In this document: piece after piece, positions 1-7,355 of the stretch | Numbering within the stretch: position 1 is the stretch's first letter | Layout of the letters: the number at the start of each line of letters is the position of its first letter | DNA from: JACJYC01 sp964558465 | GTDB lineage: Bacteria > Bacteroidota > Bacteroidia > Chitinophagales > Saprospiraceae | DNA length: 64,000 nucleotides | Reading direction: 5' to 3' | Assembly (NCBI GenBank): GCA_964558465.1 | Contig: CAZLEF010000012.1 | Coordinates: forward strand, 1-64,000 | Notes under the pieces: generated by a model | Seen by the model: the letters and a program-made list of their open reading frames with translations, nothing else | What the model was told of the DNA's origin: nothing | Databases searched by the model: none | Translations under genes and position numbers: made by a program

Positions 1-55
1 ATCAACAAATCAACAAATCAACAAATCAACAAATCAACAAATCAACAAATCAACA
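1..55. repeat. Tandem 8-bp repeat array
   Basis: The unit ATCAACAA is repeated almost seven times without interruption from the first base of the window. It stops a few bases before the stop codon of the minus-strand barrel gene at 60. It may continue beyond the window edge. It is one of many short-word arrays in the gaps of this window. Confidence 0.9.
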
Positions 56-59
56 GTTC

Positions 60-797
60 TCAAAACATCACCCCCAAACGGATCGTAAACCCGTAAACCG
101 CAGCTTTGGAATCTTCTTTCCTTGCGTCGTTGTTGCGATTGGGGTCAAAATAAACCTTATCGTTATCATCATCCGTGGCATCCGCAAATCCGACCTGGAA
201 CGCCAGCCCGCCCACCAGACTGGTGCTCTCCGAAAGGCTGTATTCAAGGCCGGCGCCCATCCCCCAGGAGAGATTGAGCCCGTTGACGTCTTTGCGGAGA
301 TTGTATTTTTCGTCGCCGTCCTGGATGCCGGCCCCTTCCAGTTGGCCGCGCGCCTGTGATTTGAACCCCAGGGTGATGGCCGGTTCTAAATAATAGCGCA
401 TATACCCGAATTCGCGGGTCCGCATTTTCAGGCCGATCGGGATCTCTACATACTGGAGATTGTATCGGATCTTGCTCCCGGCCGGCAATGTATCCAGCGA
501 AGGGGGTAAATCGGAATTGGGCAGGTAACGGCCTTTGTAATCGTACAACAACCCGCCGCCGGCATTGAAGAAGAAGCCGATGCCTGTGCTAAAGGCGTAA
601 TTCTCCCGGAAATAATATTCACCCACCATGCCCAGTTTCAAGCCCAGGTTCGTGCCGCTGGTGTTGATGTGGTTGACATTGGCCCCCATCCACGCAAAGG
701 ACGGACTGAGCTGGAAGCCGAAGCGGAGATCGCCTTGCCCCCTGAGGGCAAACGCCATTGCAAAAAAGCAACAGGCGATGACAATTTTTTTCATCAT
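60..797 (-). CDS. Outer membrane beta-barrel protein, PorT-like
   Basis: This 245-residue protein begins with a signal peptide (MKK followed by a hydrophobic stretch, cleavage near Gly20). The rest alternates short hydrophobic strands and loops and ends in an aromatic residue (LGVMF), as in 8-stranded outer membrane barrels. GLKLGMVGEYYF, GIGFFFNAGG and LSWGMGAGLEYSL are typical barrel hairpins of the Bacteroidota PorT-type family. The specific cargo or ligand cannot be told. A TAnnTTTG-type -7 box (CAAAAATA on the plus strand, 842-849) lies about 45 bases upstream. The gene is divergent from gldB. Confidence 0.8.
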   Translation of the reverse strand: MMKKIVIACCFFAMAFALRGQGDLRFGFQLSPSFAWMGANVNHINTSGTNLGLKLGMVGEYYFRENYAFSTGIGFFFNAGGGLLYDYKGRYLPNSDLPPSLDTLPAGSKIRYNLQYVEIPIGLKMRTREFGYMRYYLEPAITLGFKSQARGQLEGAGIQDGDEKYNLRKDVNGLNLSWGMGAGLEYSLSESTSLVGGLAFQVGFADATDDDNDKVYFDPNRNNDARKEDSKAAVYGFTIRLGVMF

Positions 798-882
798 TTT
801 CAGGTTTTTTGATCGTTCCCGGTCATTTCCCCGGTCGGGTGCAAAAATAACTCAAAAAAGAACGCGAACCAGTAAAATAGAC

Positions 883-1923
883 ATGCAGAAAACAGCTTTT
901 CTTCTTTTTGTGTTGGGCATACTTGTTTCGGGATGTACTTCCGGCCTTGAAAAAAAGGACATTCCGGATGTTTCCGGCATCGAAGCGCCCCTGGAAATCC
1001 TCCGGTTTGAAAAGGAACTTTTTTCCCTGGATACCCATAACCTGGCCGGCCCGCTGGCAGAACTGGAAGCGCGCTACCCTGAATTCAGCAATATCTATTT
1101 TAATGTTATCCTGGGCTCGAAAGACCCCGGGATCGCGCCGGAGGGACACGAAGCCTTTATGCGCGGGTTTATCGCCCACCCGGCTGTCCGCCGGTTATAC
1201 GACACAACGCAGGTGGTTTTTGGCGATATGGCAGATGTCAAACAGGAATTTGAACAGGCGATCCGATTTTTCAAATATTGGTTTCCCGACCAGCCTGCAC
1301 CCGAAAAACTGACCACGTTCATATCTGAGTATTCGATCGCCGCATTTGTTTTTGGCAACAATGAACTGGCGCTTGGGCTCGACCTGTACCTGGGGGAGGA
1401 TTACCCTTACTGGCAACTCGATCCCTCCAACCCCGCTTTTTCCACTTACCTGACCCGCACCTTCAACAAGCAGCATATCATCGTCAAGAGTTTCCAGCCG
1501 CTCCTGGAAGATATTCTGGGCCAAACCCAGGGGGAAAGACTGCTCGACTATATGATATACAACGGCAAAAAACTCTATTTCCTGGACCTGGTGGCGCCGG
1601 AAGCCCCCGACAGCGTTCGTCTCGAAATGACCGGCGACCAGGTGGAATGGCTCTACAACAACGAACAGGAAATGTGGAATCATTTTCTCCGCGAAGACCT
1701 CCTGTATTCCAACGACTTTGCCAAGATCCGGAAACTGATCGATTACAGCCCTTCTTCGCCCGGTATGCCGCCCCAGGCGCCCGGCCGCACAGCCAATTGG
1801 GTGGGCTGGCAGATCGTGAAGGCTTACATGAAACAACACCCGGAAACTACCCCCCAACAACTCGCCGGTATCCGGGACGGCCAGGTGATCCTGGATGGGT
1901 CAAAGTATAAACCGAAACGGTGA
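883..1923 (+). CDS. gldB: Gliding motility lipoprotein GldB
   Basis: The 346-residue product starts at the ATG at 883, because the next residues form a lipoprotein signal (MQKTAFLLFVLGILVSGC, lipid Cys at 18); the frame is open further upstream but that part looks non-coding. The mature part shows the GldB pattern: a conserved segment with ILRFEKELFSLDT, LEARYPEFSNIYF, and later YSIAAFVFGNNELALGLDLY. In Flavobacterium GldB is an envelope lipoprotein needed for gliding and works with the T9SS-linked gliding machinery; whether this organism glides cannot be told. It is convergent with lgt. Other gld genes are not adjacent. Confidence 0.85.
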   Translation: MQKTAFLLFVLGILVSGCTSGLEKKDIPDVSGIEAPLEILRFEKELFSLDTHNLAGPLAELEARYPEFSNIYFNVILGSKDPGIAPEGHEAFMRGFIAHPAVRRLYDTTQVVFGDMADVKQEFEQAIRFFKYWFPDQPAPEKLTTFISEYSIAAFVFGNNELALGLDLYLGEDYPYWQLDPSNPAFSTYLTRTFNKQHIIVKSFQPLLEDILGQTQGERLLDYMIYNGKKLYFLDLVAPEAPDSVRLEMTGDQVEWLYNNEQEMWNHFLREDLLYSNDFAKIRKLIDYSPSSPGMPPQAPGRTANWVGWQIVKAYMKQHPETTPQQLAGIRDGQVILDGSKYKPKR

Positions 1924-1962
1924 TCGTATCCGCCAAATTTATTTGACAGGATCCCTGGAGCG

Positions 1963-2050
1963 GAGAGTGAGAGAAGTGAGAGAGTGAGAGAAGTGAGAGA
2001 GTGAGAGAAGTGAGAGAAGTGAGAGCGAGAGAAAAGTGAGAGGGTGAGAG
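1963..2050. repeat. GAGAGTGAGAGAA tandem array
   Basis: A purine-only array built from GAGAGTGAGAGAA and GTGAGAGAA variants runs for about 90 bases just after gldB. It lies between convergent genes. No coding signal is seen in it. Confidence 0.85.
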
Positions 2051-2061
2051 CCAACACCGCG

Positions 2062-2260
2062 GCGTGGTCAGTTCCTCCGCGCCTTCTGCGCGGCACGCAG
2101 TTCCTCCACGCCATGCCCCCATGGGGCAGGTAAACCTGTGGCGTGGCACGCACTTCCTCAGTTCCTCCACGCCTATCGCGTGGCACGCACTTCCTCAGTT
2201 CCTCGATTCCTCAGTTCCTCGATTCCTCAGTTCCTCGATTCCTCGATTCCCCCTCCAAAA
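2062..2260. repeat. Mixed short-word repeats overlapping the 3' end of lgt
   Basis: The word GTTCCTC recurs throughout. A 27-bp unit beginning GCGTGGCACGC is present twice (2141-2167 and 2178-2204). From 2191 a 16-bp unit TCAGTTCCTCGATTCC is repeated about three times. The array runs into lgt, so the last residues of Lgt are encoded by repeat DNA. The reverse complement of the same word reappears around 3720-3920 and a variant at 5972-6016. Confidence 0.85.
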
Positions 2261-3427
2261 GGCTGCAAAACCCAACACCCCGGCCGCTACGAATGCGATC
2301 GCAATGATCTCCGCCTGTGTCAGGTTGAAATACGCTTCATAGCGGGGGTTGACCCGGATCTTTTCGATAAAAAACCGCTCGATGCCGTTCAATACCAGGT
2401 ATAGGGAAAACAGGGCGCCAGGTATCGTTATGCTTTGCCGCAATGCCCACAACACGCCCCCAATGAAGAATGCGGCAATGGCTTCCCATAGCGGCGTGGG
2501 GAACACAGGGGGCGTCAGATGATTGCAGTACCGCCCCTTGCATCCCTCCATCATAACCCCGTCGTTGACCACATTATGGGGGTAATCATAGGCCCAGAGC
2601 CAATCGGGCAGCCAGGCCAGCCAGGCCGGCGGCTGACTCCAGTCGTAGGCTGCCTGGGTCAACGGGTGGGTGCCGGATACGGGAATGCCCCAGTCGCCGT
2701 CGCCGGAGAAATGACAACCCAGACGCCCCACCCCGTAAGCGATGATGAGGGCAGGCGCGACGGCGTCCAGCACGGGGATAACCGGAATCTTTTTAGCGCG
2801 CAGGTAGGCAAAAACGCCGATGAACCCGCCGATCAGGCCGCCGTAGATCGCCAGTCCGCTGCCGGATAAAAAGGATCGTGCAAATTCCCGCAAAGTTTGC
2901 GGCCAGTCTTCCATCACGGCAAACAACTTGGCGCCGAGCACCCCGCAGATCGCTGCGATAATGGTGATCTCACCGATCCGGTCGTGGGGGAAAATCCGGA
3001 TGATTTCAGCCCTGGGTTGAGGCAATTGTTTCCTGCGGGCATCCCAGAATTTGATGCCGGCAAACAAAACCGCGCCCAGAATGCCCATGAACAGGTTGCC
3101 TTCAGCGGATAGCAAAACGCCGGCGGCGTCTTCCTGGAGTTCGTCCAAATGTTGGAAAGCGTAAAAAAATTTAAAACCCAGGATAAAACCAAACAGGGCA
3201 TTGGAGATCAGTTCCAGGGCTGAAGCCGGCCTGCCGGTCATGACAGTGGCCTCGAGGGGCTGGAAAATCCCGTTTTCAGCCTTGCGCCTCAATTCTTTTC
3301 GCAACAGCCAGGCTGCCGTCAGGATGGCCAGCACCAGGAAAAGGCCGAATGTTTTGAACAAACTGATCCAGTTGTCCCTCGGCGTTCCAAACAGATCGTG
3401 AAATAAATAGGATAGATCAGGGTACAT
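2195..3427 (-). CDS. lgt: Prolipoprotein diacylglyceryl transferase Lgt
   Basis: This 410-residue polytopic inner-membrane enzyme moves a diacylglyceryl group from phosphatidylglycerol to the lipobox cysteine of prolipoproteins, the first lipoprotein maturation step. The Lgt signature is visible near residues 228-246 (YGVGRLGCHFSGDGDWG, with the conserved Arg and Asp/Gly pattern), and about seven hydrophobic segments are spread over the chain. The length is above the usual 260-300 residues of proteobacterial Lgt but in line with long Bacteroidota forms. The final 17 or so residues (EELRNRGTEESRN type) come from the 16-bp repeat array and are unlikely to belong to the fold. Lipoproteins in this window, including GldB, would be substrates. 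Confidence 0.9.
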   Translation of the reverse strand: MYPDLSYLFHDLFGTPRDNWISLFKTFGLFLVLAILTAAWLLRKELRRKAENGIFQPLEATVMTGRPASALELISNALFGFILGFKFFYAFQHLDELQEDAAGVLLSAEGNLFMGILGAVLFAGIKFWDARRKQLPQPRAEIIRIFPHDRIGEITIIAAICGVLGAKLFAVMEDWPQTLREFARSFLSGSGLAIYGGLIGGFIGVFAYLRAKKIPVIPVLDAVAPALIIAYGVGRLGCHFSGDGDWGIPVSGTHPLTQAAYDWSQPPAWLAWLPDWLWAYDYPHNVVNDGVMMEGCKGRYCNHLTPPVFPTPLWEAIAAFFIGGVLWALRQSITIPGALFSLYLVLNGIERFFIEKIRVNPRYEAYFNLTQAEIIAIAFVAAGVLGFAAFWRGNRGIEELRNRGTEESRN

Positions 3428-3564
3428 GTCAGGGCGGTTGTTGAGTTGGAGCGGTAAAAGTAAGGAACCTGGGGGAATAATGGTTGATGATTGTTGAAGG
3501 GAATCAATCGTTCAAGATGGTTTATGATTGTTCATTATTGTTGGGCGCCATTAACCACAATGAA

Positions 3565-3935
3565 CCTTTGATTCGAAACAACCCCAAACCACCCCAAACA
3601 ATCCCANNNNNNNNNNNNNNNNNNNNNNNNNNNNNNNNNNNNNNNNNNNNNNNNNNNNNNNNNNNNNNNNNNNNNNNNNNNNNNNNNNNNNNNNNNNNNN
3701 NNNNNNAACCATCCCAAACTGAGGAATCGAGGAACCGAGGAACCGAGGAACCCCAAACCATCCAAACCACCCCAAACAATCCCAAACCATCCCAAACCAT
3801 CCCAAACTGAGGAATCGAGGAATCGAGGAACCGAGGAACCCCAAACCATTCCAACCACCCCAAACAATCCCAAACCATCCCAAACTGAGGAATCGAGGAA
3901 CCGAGGAACCGAGGAACCCCAAACCATTCCAAACC
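3565..3935. repeat. Tandem GAGGAACCGAGGAACCCC / CCAAACCAT array with assembly gap
   Basis: Units made of AACTGAGGAATCGAGGAACC followed by runs of CCCAAACCA recur three times between 3710 and 3925, and the same CCCAAACCA words lie left of the gap. The reading frames crossing it are low-complexity artefacts. The word matches the reverse complement of the array at 2190-2260, so the two arrays flank lgt. Confidence 0.9.
3607..3706. other. Assembly gap of 100 N
   Basis: Exactly 100 N bases sit within the repeat array. The round number suggests a scaffold join of unknown true length rather than 100 unread bases, so array copy number here is unknown. Confidence 0.97.
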
Positions 3936-3936
3936 A

Positions 3937-5061
3937 TTACAAAACCACCCCCTCAATCTCCCGCCAAACCGCTTGCGCCGTCGCATCCCAGGAAAAAAGC
4001 TGCCGTTGTACTTTACCTGCTTCCACCAGTTGCCGGGTCAGTTCGGGCTTTGTGAAGACCTGTTCCATGGCAGCGGATATAGCGGGTGTGGAATGCGGGT
4101 CGACGAGCAATGCGGCAGGTCCGGCCACTTCAGGCATGGAAGAGGTATTGGAAGTGATGACCGGCGCCTCGCAATGCATCGCCTCCAGAATGGGGACGCC
4201 GAAACCTTCAAAAAGGGAGACATAGGTCAGGGCCAGCGCGGCGCCCATTAACCGGGGGAGTGTTTTGTCGTCGACATAGCCCAAAAACCGGATATCTTCC
4301 CGGAAAGCCGCTGCATCCGCGGCGCTTTTGATCTCTCCGGTCTGCCAGGCTAAACGGCCTGCGATCAGCAATTTTACAGCCGACCCGGTCCGGTGTTTGA
4401 ACAGGTCAAAAGCCTGGATCAGGCGGGGGATATTTTTCCGGGGGTGGATGGCGCCGATGTAAAAAAAATAGGGTTGACCTCCGGAATAATGTTCGCGGAC
4501 ATCTTGTTTTTCCGGTTCGGATAACGGTTGGAACGCTGGTTTGCAACCGTTGCCGGCGACGGCAATTTTGTCAGGCGCGACCCCGTACTGCCGCACGATA
4601 TCCTCCTTTACAAATTGGGAGACGGCCAGGATGCGGTCGGCGCGGTTACAAAACCGGGGTATGTTGCGGTCGTAATATCGCCTGGCCCACCGGGGGATCT
4701 GCTCCGGGTAGTGCAGGTGGGCCAGGTCGTGGGTGACCATAACGGTCGGGATTTTGGCGCGCAGGGAGCAATAGCCGTCGGGCGACAAAAACACGTCCGG
4801 TTTCAGGCGACTGAATACCCAGGGCAGGCTGATCTCAAACCAGGCATACCATAACCAGGCATAACGAGCCTGCGGCGGAACCACAACCGGCCGGACATTT
4901 TCTGAATAAATAAACTGGCGGTCAAAGGGCCGGTCGAACAAAAAAATAAACTCGCAATCGGGGTGCGCGGCCGCTAGCCGGCGGGTCACTTCGTGCGTAA
5001 ACCAACCGATCCCTTCCAGTCGGCCCGGGAGTAAAAACCGGGTGTTGACAGCAATTTTCAT
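3937..5061 (-). CDS. Glycosyltransferase family 4 (GT-B)
   Basis: The 374-residue protein starts at MKIAVNTRFLLPG (ATG at 5061); an in-frame TTG three codons upstream is a less likely start. The N-terminal half has the Rossmann start and a GIGWFTHEV glycine loop. The C-terminal half carries IGAIHPRKN, then the donor-site motif EGFGVPILEAMHC with the two glutamates of the E-x7-E signature of GT4. It probably transfers an activated sugar to a cell-envelope polysaccharide or glycolipid; donor and acceptor cannot be read from sequence. No other sugar genes are adjacent, so it is isolated from any visible polysaccharide cluster. Confidence 0.85.
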   Translation of the reverse strand: MKIAVNTRFLLPGRLEGIGWFTHEVTRRLAAAHPDCEFIFLFDRPFDRQFIYSENVRPVVVPPQARYAWLWYAWFEISLPWVFSRLKPDVFLSPDGYCSLRAKIPTVMVTHDLAHLHYPEQIPRWARRYYDRNIPRFCNRADRILAVSQFVKEDIVRQYGVAPDKIAVAGNGCKPAFQPLSEPEKQDVREHYSGGQPYFFYIGAIHPRKNIPRLIQAFDLFKHRTGSAVKLLIAGRLAWQTGEIKSAADAAAFREDIRFLGYVDDKTLPRLMGAALALTYVSLFEGFGVPILEAMHCEAPVITSNTSSMPEVAGPAALLVDPHSTPAISAAMEQVFTKPELTRQLVEAGKVQRQLFSWDATAQAVWREIEGVVL

Positions 5062-5137
5062 GCCTTTCAAAAATAAATTTTCACAAAGTAAAGAAAAGCA
5101 GACTGCTTAAGCCGCTACTTTACAATCAATTAACAGG

Positions 5138-5169
5138 TGTGGAAAAACTATGTGGAAAACTGTTGAAAA
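5138..5169 (+). promoter_or_regulatory. Three DnaA-box-like 9-mers
   Basis: TGTGGAAAA occurs at 5138-5146 and 5151-5159, followed by TGTTGAAAA at 5161-5169, all in one orientation with start-to-start spacings of 13 and 10 bases. Two are the reverse complement of TTTTCCACA, a one-mismatch form of the DnaA box TTATCCACA. An AT-rich stretch follows from about 5215. This could be a DnaA-binding cluster or chance; the boxes are not perfect consensus. Confidence 0.35.
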
Positions 5170-5176
5170 AATTCAC

Positions 5177-5208
5177 TTGACAAATCGCACTGAACCCCCT
5201 TATCTTTG
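5177..5208 (+). promoter_or_regulatory. Bacteroidota-type promoter, plus strand
   Basis: TTG at 5177-5179 and TATCTTTG at 5201-5208 match the -33 TTG and -7 TAnnTTTG elements with a 21-base spacer. Transcription would start near 5215 and run rightward. The only open frame right after it is a 21-codon ATG frame at 5228-5293 that I do not recognise; no convincing gene follows until 6448. Confidence 0.45.
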
Positions 5209-5408
5209 GATCACAAGCATAAAACAAATGTTTGGTCAAAAGTGGAAAAGTCCATATTTGAAATGTAAAAAATTGAAATCCGCACAATTTTAATACTGTG
5301 TTTTTTTATTTCGACGGATGATTCTTTGTTCTGGAAATATAATTTCCGGTCATCAAGGCGATTATCCGGATAAATAAAAGGCGCAAAAATTTCAGTGCTT
5401 TAGGATTT

Positions 5409-5960
5409 TCAACCCTGACTAAACGGGAAAGGTGGAAAAAGACCGCTGTGGTTGATTCGTTGATCACAGGTCTTCGCCGCTGCGATACTTTTCAGATGGT
5501 CCGCAAGCGGCAGCAGCCAATCTCCGGAATACGCTTCGGCGTATACGGTTTTCGCCTCCGCAAGGGGCCTGCTTCGAAAGAAAAAGGCTTCCGGCGACAA
5601 ACCCCCGGGATCAGGCTGTTTCAACATCAGATCCGTGATCGCAAAAACTGGCTTCCATTTTCGGTCGGCTGCGGGATTCCGCAAGTATTCCGCGGGAAAA
5701 CCGGAAAAGAAAAAAAGAAAAGTGATCAGGTTGGGGTAATCCCGTCTGTTGGCGGTACTTGATCAGCAGAAAAACCCGGTTCGCCGGGTAAGGTTCGCTG
5801 AAAAAACAGCCAAAAGACGGTCGGGTTGAATCAAATCAGCCGACCTTTAGCGCAAATGACAAAAGCCCGTTTTGGCCCCGGCAATTATCTTGATAGATGC
5901 CGGTGCTGGTGTAACCGGATTTGGTGAACCGGTCAGATTGAGGTCGATATTTTGCTGTTT
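5409..5960 (-). pseudogene. Possible decayed minus-strand coding region
   Basis: Protein-like minus-strand text appears in more than one frame. One stretch at 5409-5690 reads through KWKPVFAITDLMLKQP and GDWLLPLADHLKSI. Upstream, near 5740-5790, another frame gives RVFLLIKYRQQTGLPQPD, and near 5850-5955 a third gives EKQQNIDLNLTGSPNP. A single-base shift near 5740 would join the first two. No family was recognised, and the opposite strand is also partly open, so this may be non-coding. A GC hairpin (5774-5789) with TTTT after it on the minus strand lies inside. Confidence 0.22.
5770..5790 (-). terminator. Weak hairpin terminator candidate
   Basis: On the minus strand ACCCGG, loop CGAA and CCGGGT form a six-pair stem followed by TTTT. 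There is no clear gene immediately upstream on that strand, which makes its role uncertain. Confidence 0.25.
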
Positions 5961-5961
5961 T

Positions 5962-6309
5962 TCAACGACATATCAATTCCTCGATTCTTCGATTCCTCAA
6001 TTCCTCAACACCGGCAGGCCAATCAGCTTGTAGGATCGTGAGAGCGGTCCGAAGATGCATGGGTACCGTCAGCGCACAGGGAAAGCCGTTTTGAGAAAAC
6101 CAATCCAAAGCCCTTGTGGCGAGTTTCCGGTCGATTGCTGCACCGCTCACATACGCGGTAATTCTTTTACCTGCCGTATAACGCAAGGTGCGTTTCCCCG
6201 CCCGGGGAAATCGGAAAGGCAAATTAAAGACCGGGTACGCTTTCGGCGTATTTCCTTTACCGCACCGACGAAGGTTGGGCGGCGAACCGGAAACAAACCG
6301 GCAAGGCAA
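5962..6309 (-). other. Doubtful open frame ending in repeat DNA
   Basis: A 115-codon minus-strand frame contains protein-like text (ITAYVSGAAIDRKLA, then ALDWFSQNGFPCALTVP) and ends in EELRNRRIEEL-type residues encoded by the GATTCCTC repeat at 5972-6016. Codon choice includes AGA, CTA and TCT, which neighbouring genes tend to avoid, and no family is recognised. It is either a gene remnant or an accidental frame. The gap 5294-6447 otherwise shows only the repeat, a 14-bp palindrome at 6308-6321 and no supported gene. Confidence 0.2.
5972..6016. repeat. GATTCCTC short-word repeat
   Basis: Variants of TCGATTCCTC and TCAATTCCTC repeat four times. It is the same word family as the arrays flanking lgt. 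Confidence 0.7.
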
Positions 6310-6447
6310 TCAAGCTTGATTCGGCGACCACCCCAGGGTGGAAGCCCGGGAAAAAAGGGGTTAAGAGCGGCTTAGGCTGCACTTAATCCCTTTCTCGTTC
6401 TATTTAAAAGAATTTATTTATTTTGTGAGGCGAAAACAATGTAAAAC

Positions 6448-7338
6448 ATGCGCTTTTTAGCCTTTTTGCTGTTTTTGGGCTTCATCGCCTTGACCCTGTT
6501 CGCCCGTTGGTTTGTAGTTTGCAAAGTGTACCAGATGTGCGAAGACCCTGTGGTTGAAACCGATATCCGCCTGAAAACCCTCCAATTGACCGAAAACGAC
6601 AGCATCGTCCTCCTCCGGGGGTACGACCAGTTCGCTTTCGATTCCGCAGCCATCCAACCCAGGATGAATGCCGACAATGAAGCCTTCCTGGACACCCTGG
6701 CCGCCATCCTCAAAGCCGATACCTCCAAAAACCTCACCATCACCGGGTTTTTCCGGCCCAGCGAAAAAAACTGGAAGCCGGACCGCGGTTTTTTTGAGAA
6801 CCTGGGCCTGGCACGTGCCGACGCCGTCCGGGCATTGCTCAATAAAAGGGGCATAAAGGCCGAACGGATCACCCTCGACCACGGCGAAAGCACCGATGAA
6901 AACCTGTCCGAACCGCTGAAATTTTCCTTGTTTGACCCCCGGCTGATCCCCGAAGGTTACGATAAACTCGCCTTTACTTTTACCAATATGACCTTCTCGG
7001 ATGCCAATTTTGCATTCGATTCCGACGAATTCCAACCGGGTACTCCCTGCAAAATGTACGCCGATTCGGTCAAAATCTTTCTCGACCTGAATGCCAACGC
7101 TACCCTGACCATCATCGGACATACCGACAGCAAAGGGGATACCCGATATAATTACGACCTGGGCCTGCGAAGGGCCAAAAGCGCTATGAATTATTTCCGG
7201 GAACTGGGCGTAAAAGCCGAGATCAAGACCGAATCAAAAGGGGAAAAAGAACCCGTTGCCGCCAATACCGCCAAAAATGGAAAGGACAATCCGGAAGGCA
7301 GGCAGAAAAACCGGCGCGTCAATTTTGTCATTCAATAA
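6448..7338 (+). CDS. Membrane-anchored protein with two OmpA-like domains
   Basis: The 296-residue product has one N-terminal hydrophobic segment (residues 2-24) that may be an uncleaved anchor or signal. Two related modules follow: residues about 60-150 (YDQFAFDSAAIQP, then ITGFFRPSEKN) and about 178-295 (ANFAFDSDEFQPG, IIGHTDSKGDTRYNYDLGLRRA and NRRVNFVIQ). The second has the full OmpA C-terminal peptidoglycan-binding signature, with the Asp of GHTDSKGD and the Arg of the LxLRRA helix. The first is degenerate at the HTD position. It is followed 17 bases later by a coiled-coil helix-hairpin-helix membrane protein, so the two are probably one operon linked to the envelope. Confidence 0.8.
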   Translation: MRFLAFLLFLGFIALTLFARWFVVCKVYQMCEDPVVETDIRLKTLQLTENDSIVLLRGYDQFAFDSAAIQPRMNADNEAFLDTLAAILKADTSKNLTITGFFRPSEKNWKPDRGFFENLGLARADAVRALLNKRGIKAERITLDHGESTDENLSEPLKFSLFDPRLIPEGYDKLAFTFTNMTFSDANFAFDSDEFQPGTPCKMYADSVKIFLDLNANATLTIIGHTDSKGDTRYNYDLGLRRAKSAMNYFRELGVKAEIKTESKGEKEPVAANTAKNGKDNPEGRQKNRRVNFVIQ

Positions 7339-7355
7339 CAAGAAATAACAGCAAT

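Noticed and set aside
1..55. Possible CRISPR array
   Set aside because: The unit is only 8 bases and there are no spacers; the same holds for the arrays at 3.7, 10.8 and 17.7 kb. No cas gene is present.
3522..3986. Open frames of about 110-150 codons across the N gap
   Set aside because: They only translate tandem repeats and unknown bases and are not genes.
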